The position numbers and the translations under genes were made by a program. A model generated the notes under the pieces. The model did no database searches and had not been told where the DNA came from. It was given only the letters and a program-made list of their open reading frames with translations. From NCBI RefSeq assembly GCF_002288925.2, contig NW_022098058.1, forward strand, positions 878,021-942,020: a stretch of DNA of 64,000 nt, read 5' to 3'. This document shows, one piece after another, positions 46,138-58,625 of the stretch (positions are counted from its first letter, which is position 1; each line of letters begins with the position of its first letter). This DNA comes from Delphinapterus leucas. Lineage: Eukaryota > Chordata > Mammalia > Artiodactyla > Monodontidae.

Positions 46138-46350
46138 CTTTTGTTTCTTTTTTTTGTGTGTGTTACGCGGGCCTCTCACTGTTGTGGCCTCTCCCATTGC
46201 GGAGCACAGGCTCCAGACGCGCAGGCTCAGCAGCCATGGCTCACGGGCCCAGCCGCTCCGCGGCATGTGGGATCTTCCTGGACTGGGGCACGAACCTGCG
46301 TCCCCTGCATCGGCAGGCAGACTCTCAACCACTGTGCCACCAGGGAAGCC
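46138..46350 (-). mobile_element. CHR-2-type SINE
   Basis: Reversed SINE body ('gcatgtgggatcttcctgga', 'gtgccaccagggaagcc') with a T-rich left end. Perfect 10-bp repeats ctattctctc at 46128-46137 and 46351-46360. Confidence 0.95.
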
Positions 46351-46462
46351 CTATTCTCTCTTGATTGTACATCCCACTCAATTCCCTTGATTCTGTAGGG
46401 ACAAAATGACAAATAATATCTGGAAACACAGTACCTGCCCTCAAGAGGATTGTGGTGTAGAC

Positions 46463-47079
46463 CAGCAGTCCCCAACCTTTTTGGCACCAGGGAGTGGTTT
46501 CATGGAAGACAGTTTTTCCACGGACCGGGGCAGGGGGTGGGGGGGATGGTTTCAGGATGATTCAGGTGTATTACATTTATTTTGCACTTTATTTCTATTA
46601 TTATTACATTTTAATACATAATGAAATAATTATACATCTCACCATAATGCAGAATCACTGGGAGCCCTGAACTTGTTTTCACTTGCCACTCACTGATTGG
46701 GTTTTGATATGAGTCTGCAAGCAACTGATTTATTTTGGTCTCTGTGCAGTCAAACCTCTCTGCTAATGATAACCTGTATCTGCAGATGCTCCCTAGCACC
46801 AGCACCCCCTCAGCTCCACCTCAGATCAGGCATTAGATTCTCATAAAGAGCACACAACCTAGATCCCTCGCACGTGCAGTTCACAATAGGGTTCGTGCTC
46901 CCATGAGACTAACACCGCCGCTGATCTGACAGGAGGCAGTGCTCAGGCGGTGATGCAAGTGATGGGGAGCGGCTGTAAATACAGGTGAAGCTTTGCTCGC
47001 TTGCCCTCTGCTCACCTCCTGCTGTGTGGCCCAGTTCCTAACCGGTACTGGTCTGTGGCCTGGGGGTTGGGGACCCCTG
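46463..47079 (+). mobile_element. MER1-type hAT DNA transposon, both ends present
   Basis: Left end cagcagtccccaacc and right end ggttggggacccctg are inverted repeats with one mismatch. Flanks gtgtagac (46455-46462) and gtctagac (47080-47087) are an 8-bp target duplication with one mismatch, the size used by hAT elements. Inner parts ('tttttggcaccagggagtgg', 'gatggggagcggctgtaaat') match MER1/Charlie3-type elements. 617 bp, nonautonomous; no transposase frame. Confidence 0.93.
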
Positions 47080-47087
47080 GTCTAGAC

Positions 47088-50030
47088 AGAGAAAGAGACA
47101 CAGAAATTGCCTAACTCCCGCTTTGCAAAGTGGAGTCGTGGACCAGGGCTGCAAGTTGAGTCCAAGGAGTCAGCCAGGATAGCTTCTGCACCCCAAGCCT
47201 CAACTCAACCCAGAAGAACTAAATCTCAGCTAAATCCATTGTTGGCTGTTGCTGTGCATTGGAAGGTATATCCAAGCCAAAGTCCTTCTGGAAGAGTTGA
47301 GATGCATCAATTTCAGAAGAAAAACACCAAACGGGAAAGTACAAGAGCAAGGTAATAAATCCAAGAGGGAATTACAGGAACCAGAGGCAAGTGGAAACTA
47401 GTCAGAAACAAGCAAGAAAGGTCTGGAACAAGAAGACTGGTGGGCAGGTGCTCACAACTGGCTTTTATGATCCAGTGGTTGTTGAGGATTGATGTGTCCA
47501 CCAGCTTAAAGGAGCAGGGTCCAGACAAACATAAACAGCATTTGGTACCTGTAACCATGTCCCTCTGATTGTCGGGTACACCTGATCCAAACTTGGCCAA
47601 ACAGATTTTCTCTCCCAGGATCCACAAGTGAGACACCGATAGATAGGATCAAAAACCTCAACTAAGACCATACATATATAACATATATTTTATATATGAA
47701 GAATGGGATGGCATCTTGTTAGGTACTTGTCAGGATCACACCAACCTAAATCTCAGGAACCTATCCTCCTGTCCAAGATGTGTGATAACAAAATCATTTC
47801 TTAAGATCCAAACACCTGGATTTTTCTCAAAATGTGACACCTGTGGTAGACATGTCAGATACCAACAAACCAGTACATTTCCAGGGTACTTTATGGTGTT
47901 TTGACCCTCTAGGCAGCCCTACAAGGAATAGGAATTTTCCACTCCATTTTAAAGAGGATGGCAATGGGTTAAGGAAAAGGAAGCTCTCCCTTGGTCCTGA
48001 TTCTGCCTTTCACAGCTCTTAACACCAGGCAGCACCTGCCGCCTCCAGCCCCTCGATGTCCCAGTGTAGGACCCACCCGGGAGGGAGGCAGGGGCAGGGC
48101 TGGCGTGGCGGGGCGGTCTGGGAAGCCAGAAGAAGCTCAGCCGTGGGTCACCGAGGGCTCAGCAAACACCCACACTCCAGCCCCACTATTCCAGGCTGCC
48201 CATGTTGTTCCTTGGGGGGGGGGGGGGAAGGTGTATGAAGGACACTGACTAAAATCCTAAGGAAAAGGAGTGAACACAGGCTGATGCTCTGAGCCCTCCA
48301 CTGGCGACACACTGTCTGGGATCATCAGCGTGTCCCCTGGACACGAGATGATGAACACCCATGTCGCTCTCCACCCACTCCTGGGCAAGTAATTATTTTA
48401 GTGACTTAGGCCAACCTGCACATCAGGGACCGCCCCCCAGTGTGACTCAGGAGGGCTGGGAAGGCTGCCTGGAGTTGTCTCCTCTGCATCTTGTTGGAGG
48501 AGGGAAACCCACCCAGCCTTGGGTTGAAAAGCTTTTCAAACTCTCCGAGTCCCCTGGGAAGAGAGGAGCTACACCTTCAGCTTCCCCACAGGCTTCTGAA
48601 AATTCCAGGTTCACGAGACCCTCGTGGCACCAGGGTTTGTTCACGATGCCCCTGGGCCGCTAGAGATGCCCACCAGCCCCATTCACCATGGAGTCAGGTC
48701 CAAGACACTTCCTGAGTGTCTATGTACTAGCAACAGCTACGACAACATGCACAGAAATTAATCTTTCCATCCCATTCTTAAAGGACCACAATTAATTCCT
48801 GGTGGGACTGGGGTGCCTGGTGGGCAACTCCTCACACCTCACGATGCGACTGTACAGTGCCACCTTCCATTCTGTCCACACTGCTTGTCGCCGGGACTCC
48901 CATCCCTGCAAACACTGGAGACCCAGACTTTGCAAAGACATGACATCATCTAAGAGAACACAGAGTGATCCATTGACTCCTTCCTCACGGGGTTGGAGAG
49001 ACATCTGCGCGGCTTTGCTCCCCTCAAAACAAAACTGGCTGAGGCCCGAGCTCGCGGCAGCTCCCTGCTAGGCTTGGCGCAGCGCGGCTACCAGTGGGCG
49101 GCAGGCAGAGCACCAGGGCCTTTGATAACACAATGCAGGGCAGGGGCCTGGGGGCCCAGGGGACAAGGAGGCGTTTGGGGGCGGGAGGGAGGGAGGGAGA
49201 GAATGGGTGACTGTGGACAGGAGGCCAGAAGAGACTAAATATATCATTTAACCCCTGCAAGGTTCTCTTCCCCATTGGTAAACAGGACCTAACCAGAGCC
49301 GTGTCCTGCCTCCTTCAAGGATCATCAGGAGATCCTGGGTTTAGAAACGGTTTGCAAACTGTAAAGCTTGGAACAAATGCTGGACGCTGCAGCCACAGCA
49401 CATCCTCATCCCCAGAGACGACTGGAGGGGCCCTTCCCCATGGGCGCATCGCGTCCCCCCAGCGCCCTGAGGAAACGCAGCCGATTCCAAACGAGGCTCG
49501 CTGCTCGTGCTGCTCCCTTTAGGCAATGCCGTGCTGGTTGCGTACAGGTCTCCACAGGCTTCCGAAGGAGCAGTTATATCTCAAAGGCAAGCTTCCCATG
49601 CCCAGCAAGGTCGCTGAGCGAAAGAGGAATGCAACCCTGAATGCGGGCAAAGCACTGCCAGCATTCAGAAACCTTAAAAACAATTCCATAAATGCTGTCC
49701 TGTTCTTCCCTCTGGGCCACAAGGCTTTCCATCACATATGAATAAAGAGGAGCGTGACTGTATTACAAAATTAATAACGTAGGATGGTAGCTGCCAAAGC
49801 CGTTCATAATCTTAATTGCCTCTGCGTGCGTTTTCTTGAAAGCTATTTCATGTTTGTCAAGAAGTAGGAATGAAGTCTCTTCCTTAGACACTTAATATGG
49901 TCAGGCACCAAACAGGGCTGTACTTGCTGCACACAGTAAGTGTGGCTCTGAAAAGACGTGTGTTCAAAATCTAATAAACACACTTTTACTTTGCTGACAG
50001 GCTCAGAAGAAAATGCATTCCTTAAAAAGA
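47088..50030. other. Intergenic, no gene seen
   Basis: Contains a 14-G run at about 48214-48227, a gggagggagggag run near 49184, and an AT-rich patch near 47675. Short overlapping frames only, none with family features. Confidence 0.4.
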
Positions 50031-50040
50031 ACAACCTCCC

Positions 50041-50253
50041 TTGGGCTTCTCTGGTGCCGCAGTGGTTGAGAGTCCGCCTGCCGATGCAGGGGACACGGGT
50101 TCGTGCCCCGGTCCGGGAAGATCCCACAAACCGCAGAGCGGCTGGGCCCGTGAGCCATGGCCGCTGAGCCTGCGCGTCCGGAGCCTGTGCTCCACAATGG
50201 GAGAGGCCACAACAGTGAGAGGCCCACGTACCGCAAAAAACAAAAACAAAAAA
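50041..50253 (+). mobile_element. CHR-2-type SINE
   Basis: 'ttgggcttctctggtgccgc' head, 'gtccgggaagatcccacaaa', 'gagaggcccacgtaccgcaa' before the A-rich tail. Perfect repeats acaacctccc at 50031-50040 and 50254-50263. Confidence 0.95.
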
Positions 50254-50263
50254 ACAACCTCCC

Positions 50264-50734
50264 ACTCTTTCACGCCATTTTTTAGTCTAGATTTTCACAG
50301 ATGCTTGCCGAAAGCACTTGGATCATGTAAAATTTTGAACTAAAGGCAAATATTCGATCCGTAGAGTCAACGTATGATTTTTGCAGTTGCGAAGATACCG
50401 GAAAGGGTAAATGCGTGCAGTTTGAAGATAGGTCTAATTTTACCAAACTGCATCGTGGCCCTAAAAGTTCTGCTCCTTAGATGTACAATCAGGGCTAATT
50501 CCAGGGTTCTAGGAGAAACGAGGGGCCTGCAAGCCTCCCTGCAGGAGAGCAAGAGCAGAGTGAACAGGAGAGCGTGAACCGGGAGTGGTTTCTTGTGAGC
50601 AAAGGAGGCTCCAGCCTGGACTTTTACAGCCACTTCTAAGAGATGATGAGAGCTGAGACACATGGGCCTCTCTGGTGCTCCCTGAAACAGACTGTGGGTC
50701 ACAGAAGAAAATCATGACTCGGTCCCAGCCCCAG
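50264..50734. other. Intergenic, no gene seen
   Basis: No supported feature. Confidence 0.4.
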
Positions 50735-50850
50735 GATCTGGAGTCAGGCCTGTCTGCGGTTTGAATCTCACGTGGCCTTGGGCAAGTTGCATCCTATCTT
50801 TGTGCCTCAGTTGCCCATCTGTCAAACTGGGCCAATACTAGCTACAGAGT
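50735..50850 (+). repeat. MIR SINE
   Basis: 'gatctggagtcaggcctgtc', 'gtggccttgggcaagttgca', 'tgcctcagttgcccatctgt': a well-kept MIR in correct order. Confidence 0.8.
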
Positions 50851-50994
50851 GCTAAGTTCCATTGCAGTGCTGCAGGCGTCAGAGCTGCAAAGTCACCAAC
50901 CCTACACAGGAATACTTGTTTTCTTCCTGGCTGGGGGTCCAAGGAGGCACGGACTCGTGAGCTGCCCTGCTCACTGAGCCTGCCTCTCCTCCCG

Positions 50995-51085
50995 CGCATC
51001 CTCTGACCCAGCAGTTCAACGCTGGTGCGTCTCAGAATCCCCTGTGGAGCTGATAACAGCACACAGGCTCCCAACACATGGGTAT
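50995..51085 (+). repeat. MER5-like fragment
   Basis: 'cagcagttcaacgctggtgc' then 'ctcagaatcccctgtggagc' resembles the MER5A end sequence. Short. Confidence 0.45.
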
Positions 51086-51238
51086 GGGAGAGACTGTGTG
51101 TGGCCTGTGTGTGTTTAACCAAGTTCTCCAGGTGAGTCTGATACTGTCCAAAGGTAGAGAACACTGTCTAGATGCATTTAAAGCCCAGGATACCTTTCAG
51201 CAAGAAAAATCTTACAGAGACTACTATATAAGTGAGTT

Positions 51239-51796
51239 CAGTGGTTCTCTCACATGGCTGGACATTATACCTACCCATGGAGTTTTTACACTCCTGAGGC
51301 TGGAGACCCACGCCTCAGAATCTGGTTAGAGGGACTCCCCTGGTGGCACAGTGGTTAAGAATCCATCTGCCAGCACAGGGCACACGGGTTCGAGCCCTGG
51401 TCTGGGAAGATCCCACATGCCGCAGAGCAACTAAGCCCGTGCACTACAACTACTGAGCCTGCGCTCTAGAGCCCATGAGCCACAACTACTGAGCCCACGA
51501 GCCACCACTACCGAAGCCCACGCGCCTAGAGCCCGTGCTCCGTAACAAGAGAAGTCACCGCGAAGAGAAGCCCGCGCACCACAACGAAGAGGAGCCCCCG
51601 CTCGCCGCAACTACAGAAAGCCTGCGCGCAGCAACAAAGATCCAACACAGCCAAAAAAATAAATGAATTAAAAAAAAAGCAGCAGCTGTTATTATTTTTA
51701 AAAAATCTGGTTAGATAGCCCAGGAGTGCAGCCCGGGAGCCAGGTTTTCACAGCTCCCGAGGTGTCCAAACGTGCAGCAAAGTCTGAGAAGCCCTG
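51239..51796 (+). mobile_element. MER5A-like hAT element split by a SINE
   Basis: Left end cagtggttctc and right end gagaagccctg are imperfect inverted repeats. Between them lie MER5A-like phrases ('cacgcctcagaatctggtta', 'tcacagctcccgaggtgtcc'). Without the inserted SINE and its duplicated target the element would be about 170 bp, normal for MER5A. Confidence 0.75.
51331..51703 (+). mobile_element. CHR-1-type SINE in the MER5A-like element
   Basis: 'gggactcccctggtggcaca' head, box B gggttcgagccc, 'gggaagatcccacatgccgc', long A/T-rich tail. Perfect 12-bp repeats aatctggttaga at 51319-51330 and 51704-51715. Confidence 0.96.
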
Positions 51797-52129
51797 AGTT
51801 AGATCCAAGTTAAGCACTCAGTGGCCTCTCCTTGCCACCACCCAGTGCACCCTCTTCTCCACCCCAAGGCGTCTCCACCCCAAGACCTCATGAGGGTGCG
51901 TGCAAACCAACTGCCTCCACGGGCAGCAGAGAAGCCCCGCCAAGCTGGTTTGACTCAGCACGTCATTCAGCTCCGGCCGAGCAGGGCTGGCAGCTCAGAG
52001 GCAAGGACAGCAAGATTATCTTCTGTTCTGGGCAGTCTACCCCCAGCACTGTCCCCTAAACCTCTAGCCTGGCTGCCAGCTACCTGCCCCTCCAGCCCCC
52101 AGTGCAATACAGGCTGCAAGAGGGCAGGG

Positions 52130-52240
52130 CTTTTTGTCTGTTTGCTCAGAACCGTACCCCTGGTATGGAGAACAGGACGCAGCACTTAGTACGTGCTCAA
52201 CAGACATTAGCTGAATAAATGAATGAATGAGTGAATGTGA
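52130..52240 (+). repeat. L2 3' tail with (GAAT)n
   Basis: 'cgcagcacttagtacgtgct' then gctgaataaatgaatgaatgag. Typical L2 3' end. Confidence 0.6.
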
Positions 52241-53470
52241 CTGGGAATGGGTCCTGGGCTTGTTGTACCCTTCCCGAGAACACGTGCGTTTCTATGGGAC
52301 ATTCTGGAAAGACCAAAACCCCCAAAGGCCCCAAGAGATGGAACTCCAGGTATCAACCAGCTGGCTGGCCAGGAAGATTCCTTAGGGCTGGGAATCTCAA
52401 GAGAGCTCAATTCACCCCAGGGACGTTTGAGTGTGTCTAGCTGGAGTGGGTCTAATCTATGGCTTCAAACTTTTCTGCAGAGCACTATGGCTTCCACCAA
52501 GGACTTGAAGGGTCTCCATGGAAACAGTGGGGTTGGATGGGCAGGACCCCCTACTCTCCAAACATCAACCAAGAGCACTCCCTGATAACCTGTTTCACAT
52601 ATGCAGCTCCAGGTAAGTTTCCATTAAAAGAAAGGATGTTGGGTTTTTTTTTGCTTTGTTTCTGTTTTTAATGTTTGATACAACCCTAGCTATCTTGTTT
52701 AGCTAAACAAGTAAATCTTTACACTTTCTTTACCAAGACCGAGTGTGTGTCTTCCAGCTGGAGGGAAAGGGAGGAGCTGATGCCAAGGCACCATCCAGGG
52801 GGAAGCTTCTGTTTGGTGTTACCTGTGCCTGCAGTCCAAGGAGAAGGGCCCAAGACCTCTCTCCAGAGGCTCCAGATTCCTACATCCTCATCCTTTCCTG
52901 CTCCTGTCAATCCAGATACGAGGCTGTGGGAATGAGAAATGAGATGGCATCACTTCTCAGCTCAAACTGCCCAAAGACTGGTCATGAAAAATGTCAAGGA
53001 TGACATGCCACACGGCCTTGCAGATGAGGTCCAGGCCCACAGAGGTCTACCAGCCTGTAACACTTGTTTCCCTGCCATGGCGGCAATGGAAGGACCATAT
53101 ATCATGTGCTAAGAAAACTCTTACTTGAACTTCAAGTGTATGGATCCTGGGTAGTAGTGATAATAAGCAATACTTTCCAATTTTCTCCATTAGATGTTAT
53201 GCTTGTTAAGAAGACATAAACTTACTTAGGTCTTTACTTCTAGAGCCTAACACATAGTATGTGGCCCAGAAATCGCCGTTGTTTCACTCTATTTCATATA
53301 TGTCAATTAATAATCCAACAACTCTAAATGGAGCACGTCTGAAGGTTGTCCACTAGAGGAAGACAGGAGTCCAAGTCTGCAGGCCTCGGTCTCCAGCGAG
53401 GAGTCTTCATTTGAGAAGACCCAAGAGGACTATCTCCCATGGGCTCTTGGCCCTGAAGGCTGAAGCGCTT
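52241..53470. other. Intergenic, no gene seen; L2-like phrase near 53240
   Basis: 'agagcctaacacatagtatg' near 53242 is L2-like. Nothing coding supported. Confidence 0.4.
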
Positions 53471-53849
53471 TCTAGGGCATCTTTTTTTTTTTTAATCTTT
53501 TTTTTACTTTTTTATACAGCAGGTATTTATTAGTTATCTACTTTATATATATTAGTGTATATATGTCAATCCCAATCTCCCAATTCATCCCACCACCACC
53601 ACTCCCCCGCCCTGCATTCCCCCCTTGGTGTCCATACATCTGGTCCCTACATCTGTGTCTCTATTTCTGCCTTGCAAACCTGTTCATCTGTACCATTTTT
53701 CTAGATTCCACATATATGCCTTAATATATGACAGCTGTTCTTTCTGACTTACTTCACTCTGTATGACAGTCCCTAGGTCCATCCACATCTCTACAAATGA
53801 CCCAGTTTCGATCCTTTTTATGGCTGAGTAATATCCCATTGTATATATG

Positions 53850-55820
53850 TATCACATCTTCTTTATCCATTCGTCTGTTGATGGGCATTTAGGTTGCTTC
53901 CATGACCTGGCTATTGTAAATAGTGCTGCAATGAACACTGGGGTGCATGTGTCTTTCTGAATAATGGTTTTCTCAGGGTATATGCCCAGTAGTGGGATTG
54001 CTGCATCGTATGGTAATTCTATTTTTAGTTTTTTAAGGAACCTCCATACTGTTCTCCATAGTGGCTGTATCAATTGACATTCCCACCAACAGTGCAAGGG
54101 GGTTCCCTTTTCCCCACACCCTCTCCAGCATTTGTTGTTTGTAGATTTTCTGATGATGGCCATTCTAACCGGTGTGAGGTGATACCTCATTGTAGTTTTG
54201 ATTTGCATTTCTCTAATGATTAGTGATGTGAGCAGGTTTTCATGTGCCTCTTGGCCATCTGTATGTCTTCTTTGGAGAAATGTCTATTTAAGTCTTCCCA
54301 TTTTTTGAGTGGGGTGTTCACTAAGCCTTTGTCCATTGATTCGTTTGCAAATATTTTCTCCCATTCTGAGGGTTGTCTTTTCATCTTGTTTATAGTTTCC
54401 TTTGCTGTGCAAAAGCTTTTAAGTTTCATTAGGTCCCATTTGTTTATTTTTATTTACATTATTCTAGGAGACAAGTCAAAAAACATCTTGCTGTGATTTA
54501 TGTCAAAGAGTGTTCTTCCTATGTTTTCCTCTAAGAGTTTTAAGTGTCCAGTCTTACATTTACATCCTTAATCCATTTTGAGTTTATTTTTGTGTATGGT
54601 GTTAGAGAGGGTTCTAATTTCATTCTTTTAAATGCAGCTTTCAAATTTTCCCAGTGCCACTTATTTATTTATTTATTTTTGGCGGTATGCAGGCCTCTCA
54701 CCACTGTGGCTTCTTGCGCTGCGGAGCACAGGCTCCAGACGCGCAGGCCCAGCGGCCCTGGCTCACGGGCCCAGCCGCTCCACAGCATGTGGGATCTTCC
54801 CGCAACAGGGCATGAACCCATGTCCCCTGCATCGGCAGGCGGACTCTCAACCACTGCGCCACCAGGGAAGCCCCCCAGTGCCACTTATTGAAGAGACTGT
54901 CTTTTCTTCATTGTATATCCTTGCCTCCTTTGTCATAGATTAGTTGACCACAGGTGTGTGGGTTTATCTCTGGGCTTTCTATCGTGTTCCATTGACCTAT
55001 ATTTCTGTTTTGGTGCCAGTACCATATTATCTTGATTACTGTAGCTTTGTAGTATAGTCTGAAGTCAGGAAGTCTGACTCCTCCAGCTCCGTTTTTATCC
55101 CTCAAGACTGCTTTGGCTATTCGGGGTCTTCTGTGTCTCCATACAAATTTTAAGATTTTTTGTTCTAGTTCTGTAAAAAATGCCATTGGTAATTTGATAG
55201 GGATTGCACTGAATCTGTAGATTGCTTTGGGTAGTAGAGTCATTTTCATAATATTGATTCTTCCAATCCAAGAACATGGTATATCTCTCCATCTGTTTAT
55301 GTCATCTTTGATTTCTTTCATCAGTGTCTTATAGTTTTCTGAGTATAGGTCTTTTACCTCCTTAGGTAGGTTTATTCCTAGGTATTTTATTCTTTTTGTT
55401 GCAATGGTGAATGGGATTGTTTCCTTAATTTCTCTTTCTGATCTTTCATTGTTAGTGTATAGGAATGCAAGAGATTTCTGTGCATTAATTTTGTATCCTG
55501 CAACTTTACCAAATTCATTTATGAGCTCTAGCAGTTTTCTGGTGGTATCTTTAGGATTATCTATGTATAGTATCAGGTCATCTGCAAACAGTGATGGTTT
55601 TACATCTTCTTTTCCAATCTGTATTCCTTTTATTTCTTTTTCTTCTCTGACTGCTGTGGCTAGTACCTCCAAAACTATGTTGAATAATAGTGGCGAGAGT
55701 GGACATCCTTGTCTTATTCCTGATCTTAGAGGAAATGCTTTCAGTTTTTTACCACTGAGACTGATGTTTGCTGTGGGTTTCTTGTATATGGCTTTTATTA
55801 TGTTGAGGTAGGTTCCCTCT
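53850..55820 (-). pseudogene. L1 ORF2 C-terminal half, broken
   Basis: Reverse transcriptase and C-terminal portion only. The FADD active-site segment is intact near 55560. A SINE at 54666-54873 and frameshifts (54220-54429 and 53852-54208 are in different frames) break it. The N-terminal endonuclease is absent, lost by 5' truncation. Confidence 0.85.
54666..54873 (-). mobile_element. CHR-2-type SINE inserted in L1 ORF2
   Basis: Reversed SINE body ('gtgggatcttcccgcaacag', 'gcgccaccagggaagcc') with a (ttta)n left end. Perfect 16-bp repeats cccagtgccacttatt at 54650-54665 and 54874-54889. Confidence 0.96.
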
Positions 55821-55837
55821 ATGTCTAGGACATCTTT

Positions 55838-58299
55838 AAGAGCCGGGCATCCTGCTGCCTCCTGCCCTATCTCCAGCTCTGAGTCACACTTGTCAGACTG
55901 TCCCCAGTGATCAGATCAAACTGGCTCTGTTGGCTGTCTGTGCCTTGACTCACTTGGGACAACAGAAAAGGAGAGAACTTGGCTGACCTGGTTTAGTCCC
56001 CAACCTTCCACACCAGTGACGAGCAGAACATTCACCATAAGACTCTCAGAAGTGCCCCAGAGTTTGGGGAAGACATTAGGTGAGGTGAGAAATCGGCTGC
56101 CCAGGAAACACTCCAGGTCTGAACACTCCAAATGCCTAACAATAGGTTCCTGATCATAGGTAACTATAGGCTCTAATAATATACAGGCCCTAGTAACAGA
56201 ATAGGCTTCAGGGCTACACCCTAAAATAGGCTTCAACGTTTACCAACGGGAGACAAAGGTTGATTGAACTGGGATATGGGATATGTTTCCTGCTACATTT
56301 GCAGGCATCACCTACAGATAAAATGACATCCAGTGGAAGGAGGGGACATCTCTTCCTGTTGCTTCATTTTAGGAGCATGAAAGCTTTTCCTAGAAGCTCC
56401 GCAGAGACATCCCCTCATGTCCCTTCAAAGAATAGCAACACATGCAGGGACCTAAACCAATCTCTGGTAAGAGATATGGGAACACTACGGTTGACTTTGA
56501 CGAATCAGGATTTGTCCCTGAAGGTGGGGATGGACTCACTGATTCCTGAATCCTCCTTCCAGGAAGCGGGGAGGTGGGGGAGCGGGGGATACACAAAGAA
56601 GCTAAAGAAGAGGAAGAGGAGGAGGAAAGGAAAACGGTTCTATAAACCACCACCAGTGTCTGTTATGAAGTTAAATTATTCCACTGCTTGCTGTTCCTAT
56701 CATGCAACCATTAAAATAATTATTAAAAACGATGGGGCAGCATGGTCATATCTCATAATTTAATAAGATGAAAAAACCAGGAGACAAAAACGTACGTGTA
56801 CAAGGTGTGCAGCACACAAATGTGTCTGTATGTGGATAATACTGGAAATCACACGCCACAATGAAATTAATTCAGAGGCACGTTAGATGGAGGGATTGAG
56901 ACTGACTTCATTTTTCAATTTCCCAAACATCTTGTAATGTTAGAAAATGTTAATAATTGTAATAACGTGAATAATTAATAAAACAAAAAACAGCCTATCA
57001 GTTGAACGTAGCTCTGATGGAGACATGGGAATCAAGCAGAGTGTGTGGATATTCTAGCCTAGGTCAGGCTCAGAGAGACCCTGAGAGCCACATGCTGCGC
57101 TGGAGGGAATGATTTCTCAAGGCGAGATTCTGAGCACGTGGGCATCTCTCTAAACAAAATTAAGTTTGTGTTTTGTTCCTACACCAGAGCATGTTGGTTT
57201 TTTTTTTTAAAAAAAAAAAAGCTTAATGAACTTATACTACGTGTGAAGGGTATGTATGTTCTGGGTGGGCAGCCGGACATTAAATATAGACTACTCAGTC
57301 CACCCAGAATTCGCTCTTGAAAACACCAGAGGGAACTGAAACAGACAGGTGCTGATCCTCCGGAGCAACCAGGTCTGGGGCCTGCGTGCTACCCAGCAGG
57401 AGAGACAAACAGCGGTTTCAAAAACCAAACCAGAATCTCAAGGGTCGAGGGCAGGCACTTTGCCTATAGGTGTTGATTCTCACTCGGGCAACTCTCTGTA
57501 GCGAGACCCCAGGATGATGTGCAGCAGATTTTTACATATATATTAAGTTCAGCTGTTCTTAGAATATAAAGGGATTTGTCTAAAATGGAGGGGTCCCCAA
57601 TTAGTTGCCCCCGCGTGGACCCAGGCTCAGGAAAGGCTGGAGTGGCAGAAGATGGTTAGCTCACACTGGCAACAATAATCTGTTCTCAGGAGGGACAACC
57701 ACACTCGGGAAAGCCCTGGACGCGTGGCGCCCCTCAGAGTGTCCTCTGTTTCAGGGAGGATGCTGCCAGCTGCATGTAACAGACAGCCCCATCTCAAAAT
57801 GCCAACGCTGAAGACAAACATGATTGAACACAAGGGGTCCAGAGCTGGGTGAGCAAACGCAGCTGCCCAACGCCACCTTCAGGGATGGGGAGGATTCTCT
57901 CCATCTTCTGGTTCCAGTACCTTCAGCCTGGGCTTTGCTCTCAGACTCACTCCCTTCCTGGTAGCAAGACGGTGGTCCCCAGTGCAGCGTGACACGCAAA
58001 CACAGTAACATCCAGAAGAAGAAAAGAAGACCTTCCATTCCTGTGTGTCTCCTTCTGACAGCGAGGAAGCCTCTCCCAGAAGCCCCTGCCACATGCCTCT
58101 CACACCTCCGTGACCACAACTGCACCAAGTGCTCGAGCCCAAACCAATGACCGGCGAGGGGAGCCACCGTCGCGAAGGACAGGGCCACGTGAAGGGCGGA
58201 CGCACCGGATGGAGGCGGAATCCCATTAGAAAGGGGGAGGGGGGCGTCCTGGGTATGAACCAAGGCACGGCTACACCCAGGTACCCATGCTCTTGACAT
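55838..58299. other. Intergenic; old L1-like A/T-rich piece at about 56680-56980
   Basis: 'accattaaaataattattaa' to 'aatgttagaaaatgttaata' resembles an old L1 3' UTR. A purine-rich GAGGAAGAGGAGG run sits near 56605. Poly-T/poly-A at 57195-57220. No gene supported. Confidence 0.4.
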
Positions 58300-58625
58300 T
58301 GCCCCCGTCCCCTACAGCACAAACACACCTCCCTGACCTCTCCCACCGTATCCTTTCCATCGGCCTGTTTTCCAGTCTAGCCACGCATCAGAAATTCTCC
58401 TCCTCAACAGGTCTTACCTGGAGAGCGTCACGGCTTCTGTGGAGCTGGCTGGGAACTCCTGCCTCAATCAACTCCTTCCTCTCCTGGGTCCCACATCATC
58501 GTCCTCATACTCACCGCCATCCACCTCCTGTATTAGTCAGCTAAGCAGCTTCTGTCTTCCCCAAACTAGACTTTGAGCTTCCCGGGGACAGACACTACGT
58601 CCAGTTCACGTCTCGGTGCCCACAG
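58300..58625 (+). repeat. L2 LINE 3' fragment
   Basis: 'ctagactttgagcttcccgg' then ggacagacactacgtcc and ctcggtgcccacagtgcc follow L2 3'-end order. Left boundary uncertain. Confidence 0.6.

Larger units (their letters stand above)
53485..55837 (-). mobile_element. L1, 5'-truncated, with inserted SINE
   Basis: The minus strand carries the ORF2 C-terminal half and a 3' UTR ending in T-runs at 53482-53510. The frame at 54908-55672 is open for 254 codons ([21 protein letters not shown] motif [13 protein letters not shown]) and continues in pieces to about 53850. The 3' UTR ('ggtccctacatctgtgtctc') belongs to a different subfamily from the 22.8-kb L1. Near-perfect 14-bp repeats tctagggcatcttt (53471-53484) and tctaggacatcttt (55824-55837) bound it; the right repeat is included in the end given. 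Confidence 0.9.

Noticed and set aside
54908..55672. 254-codon reverse-transcriptase frame as a live gene
   Set aside because: It is the middle of a 5'-truncated L1 ORF2 lacking the endonuclease and cut by a SINE.
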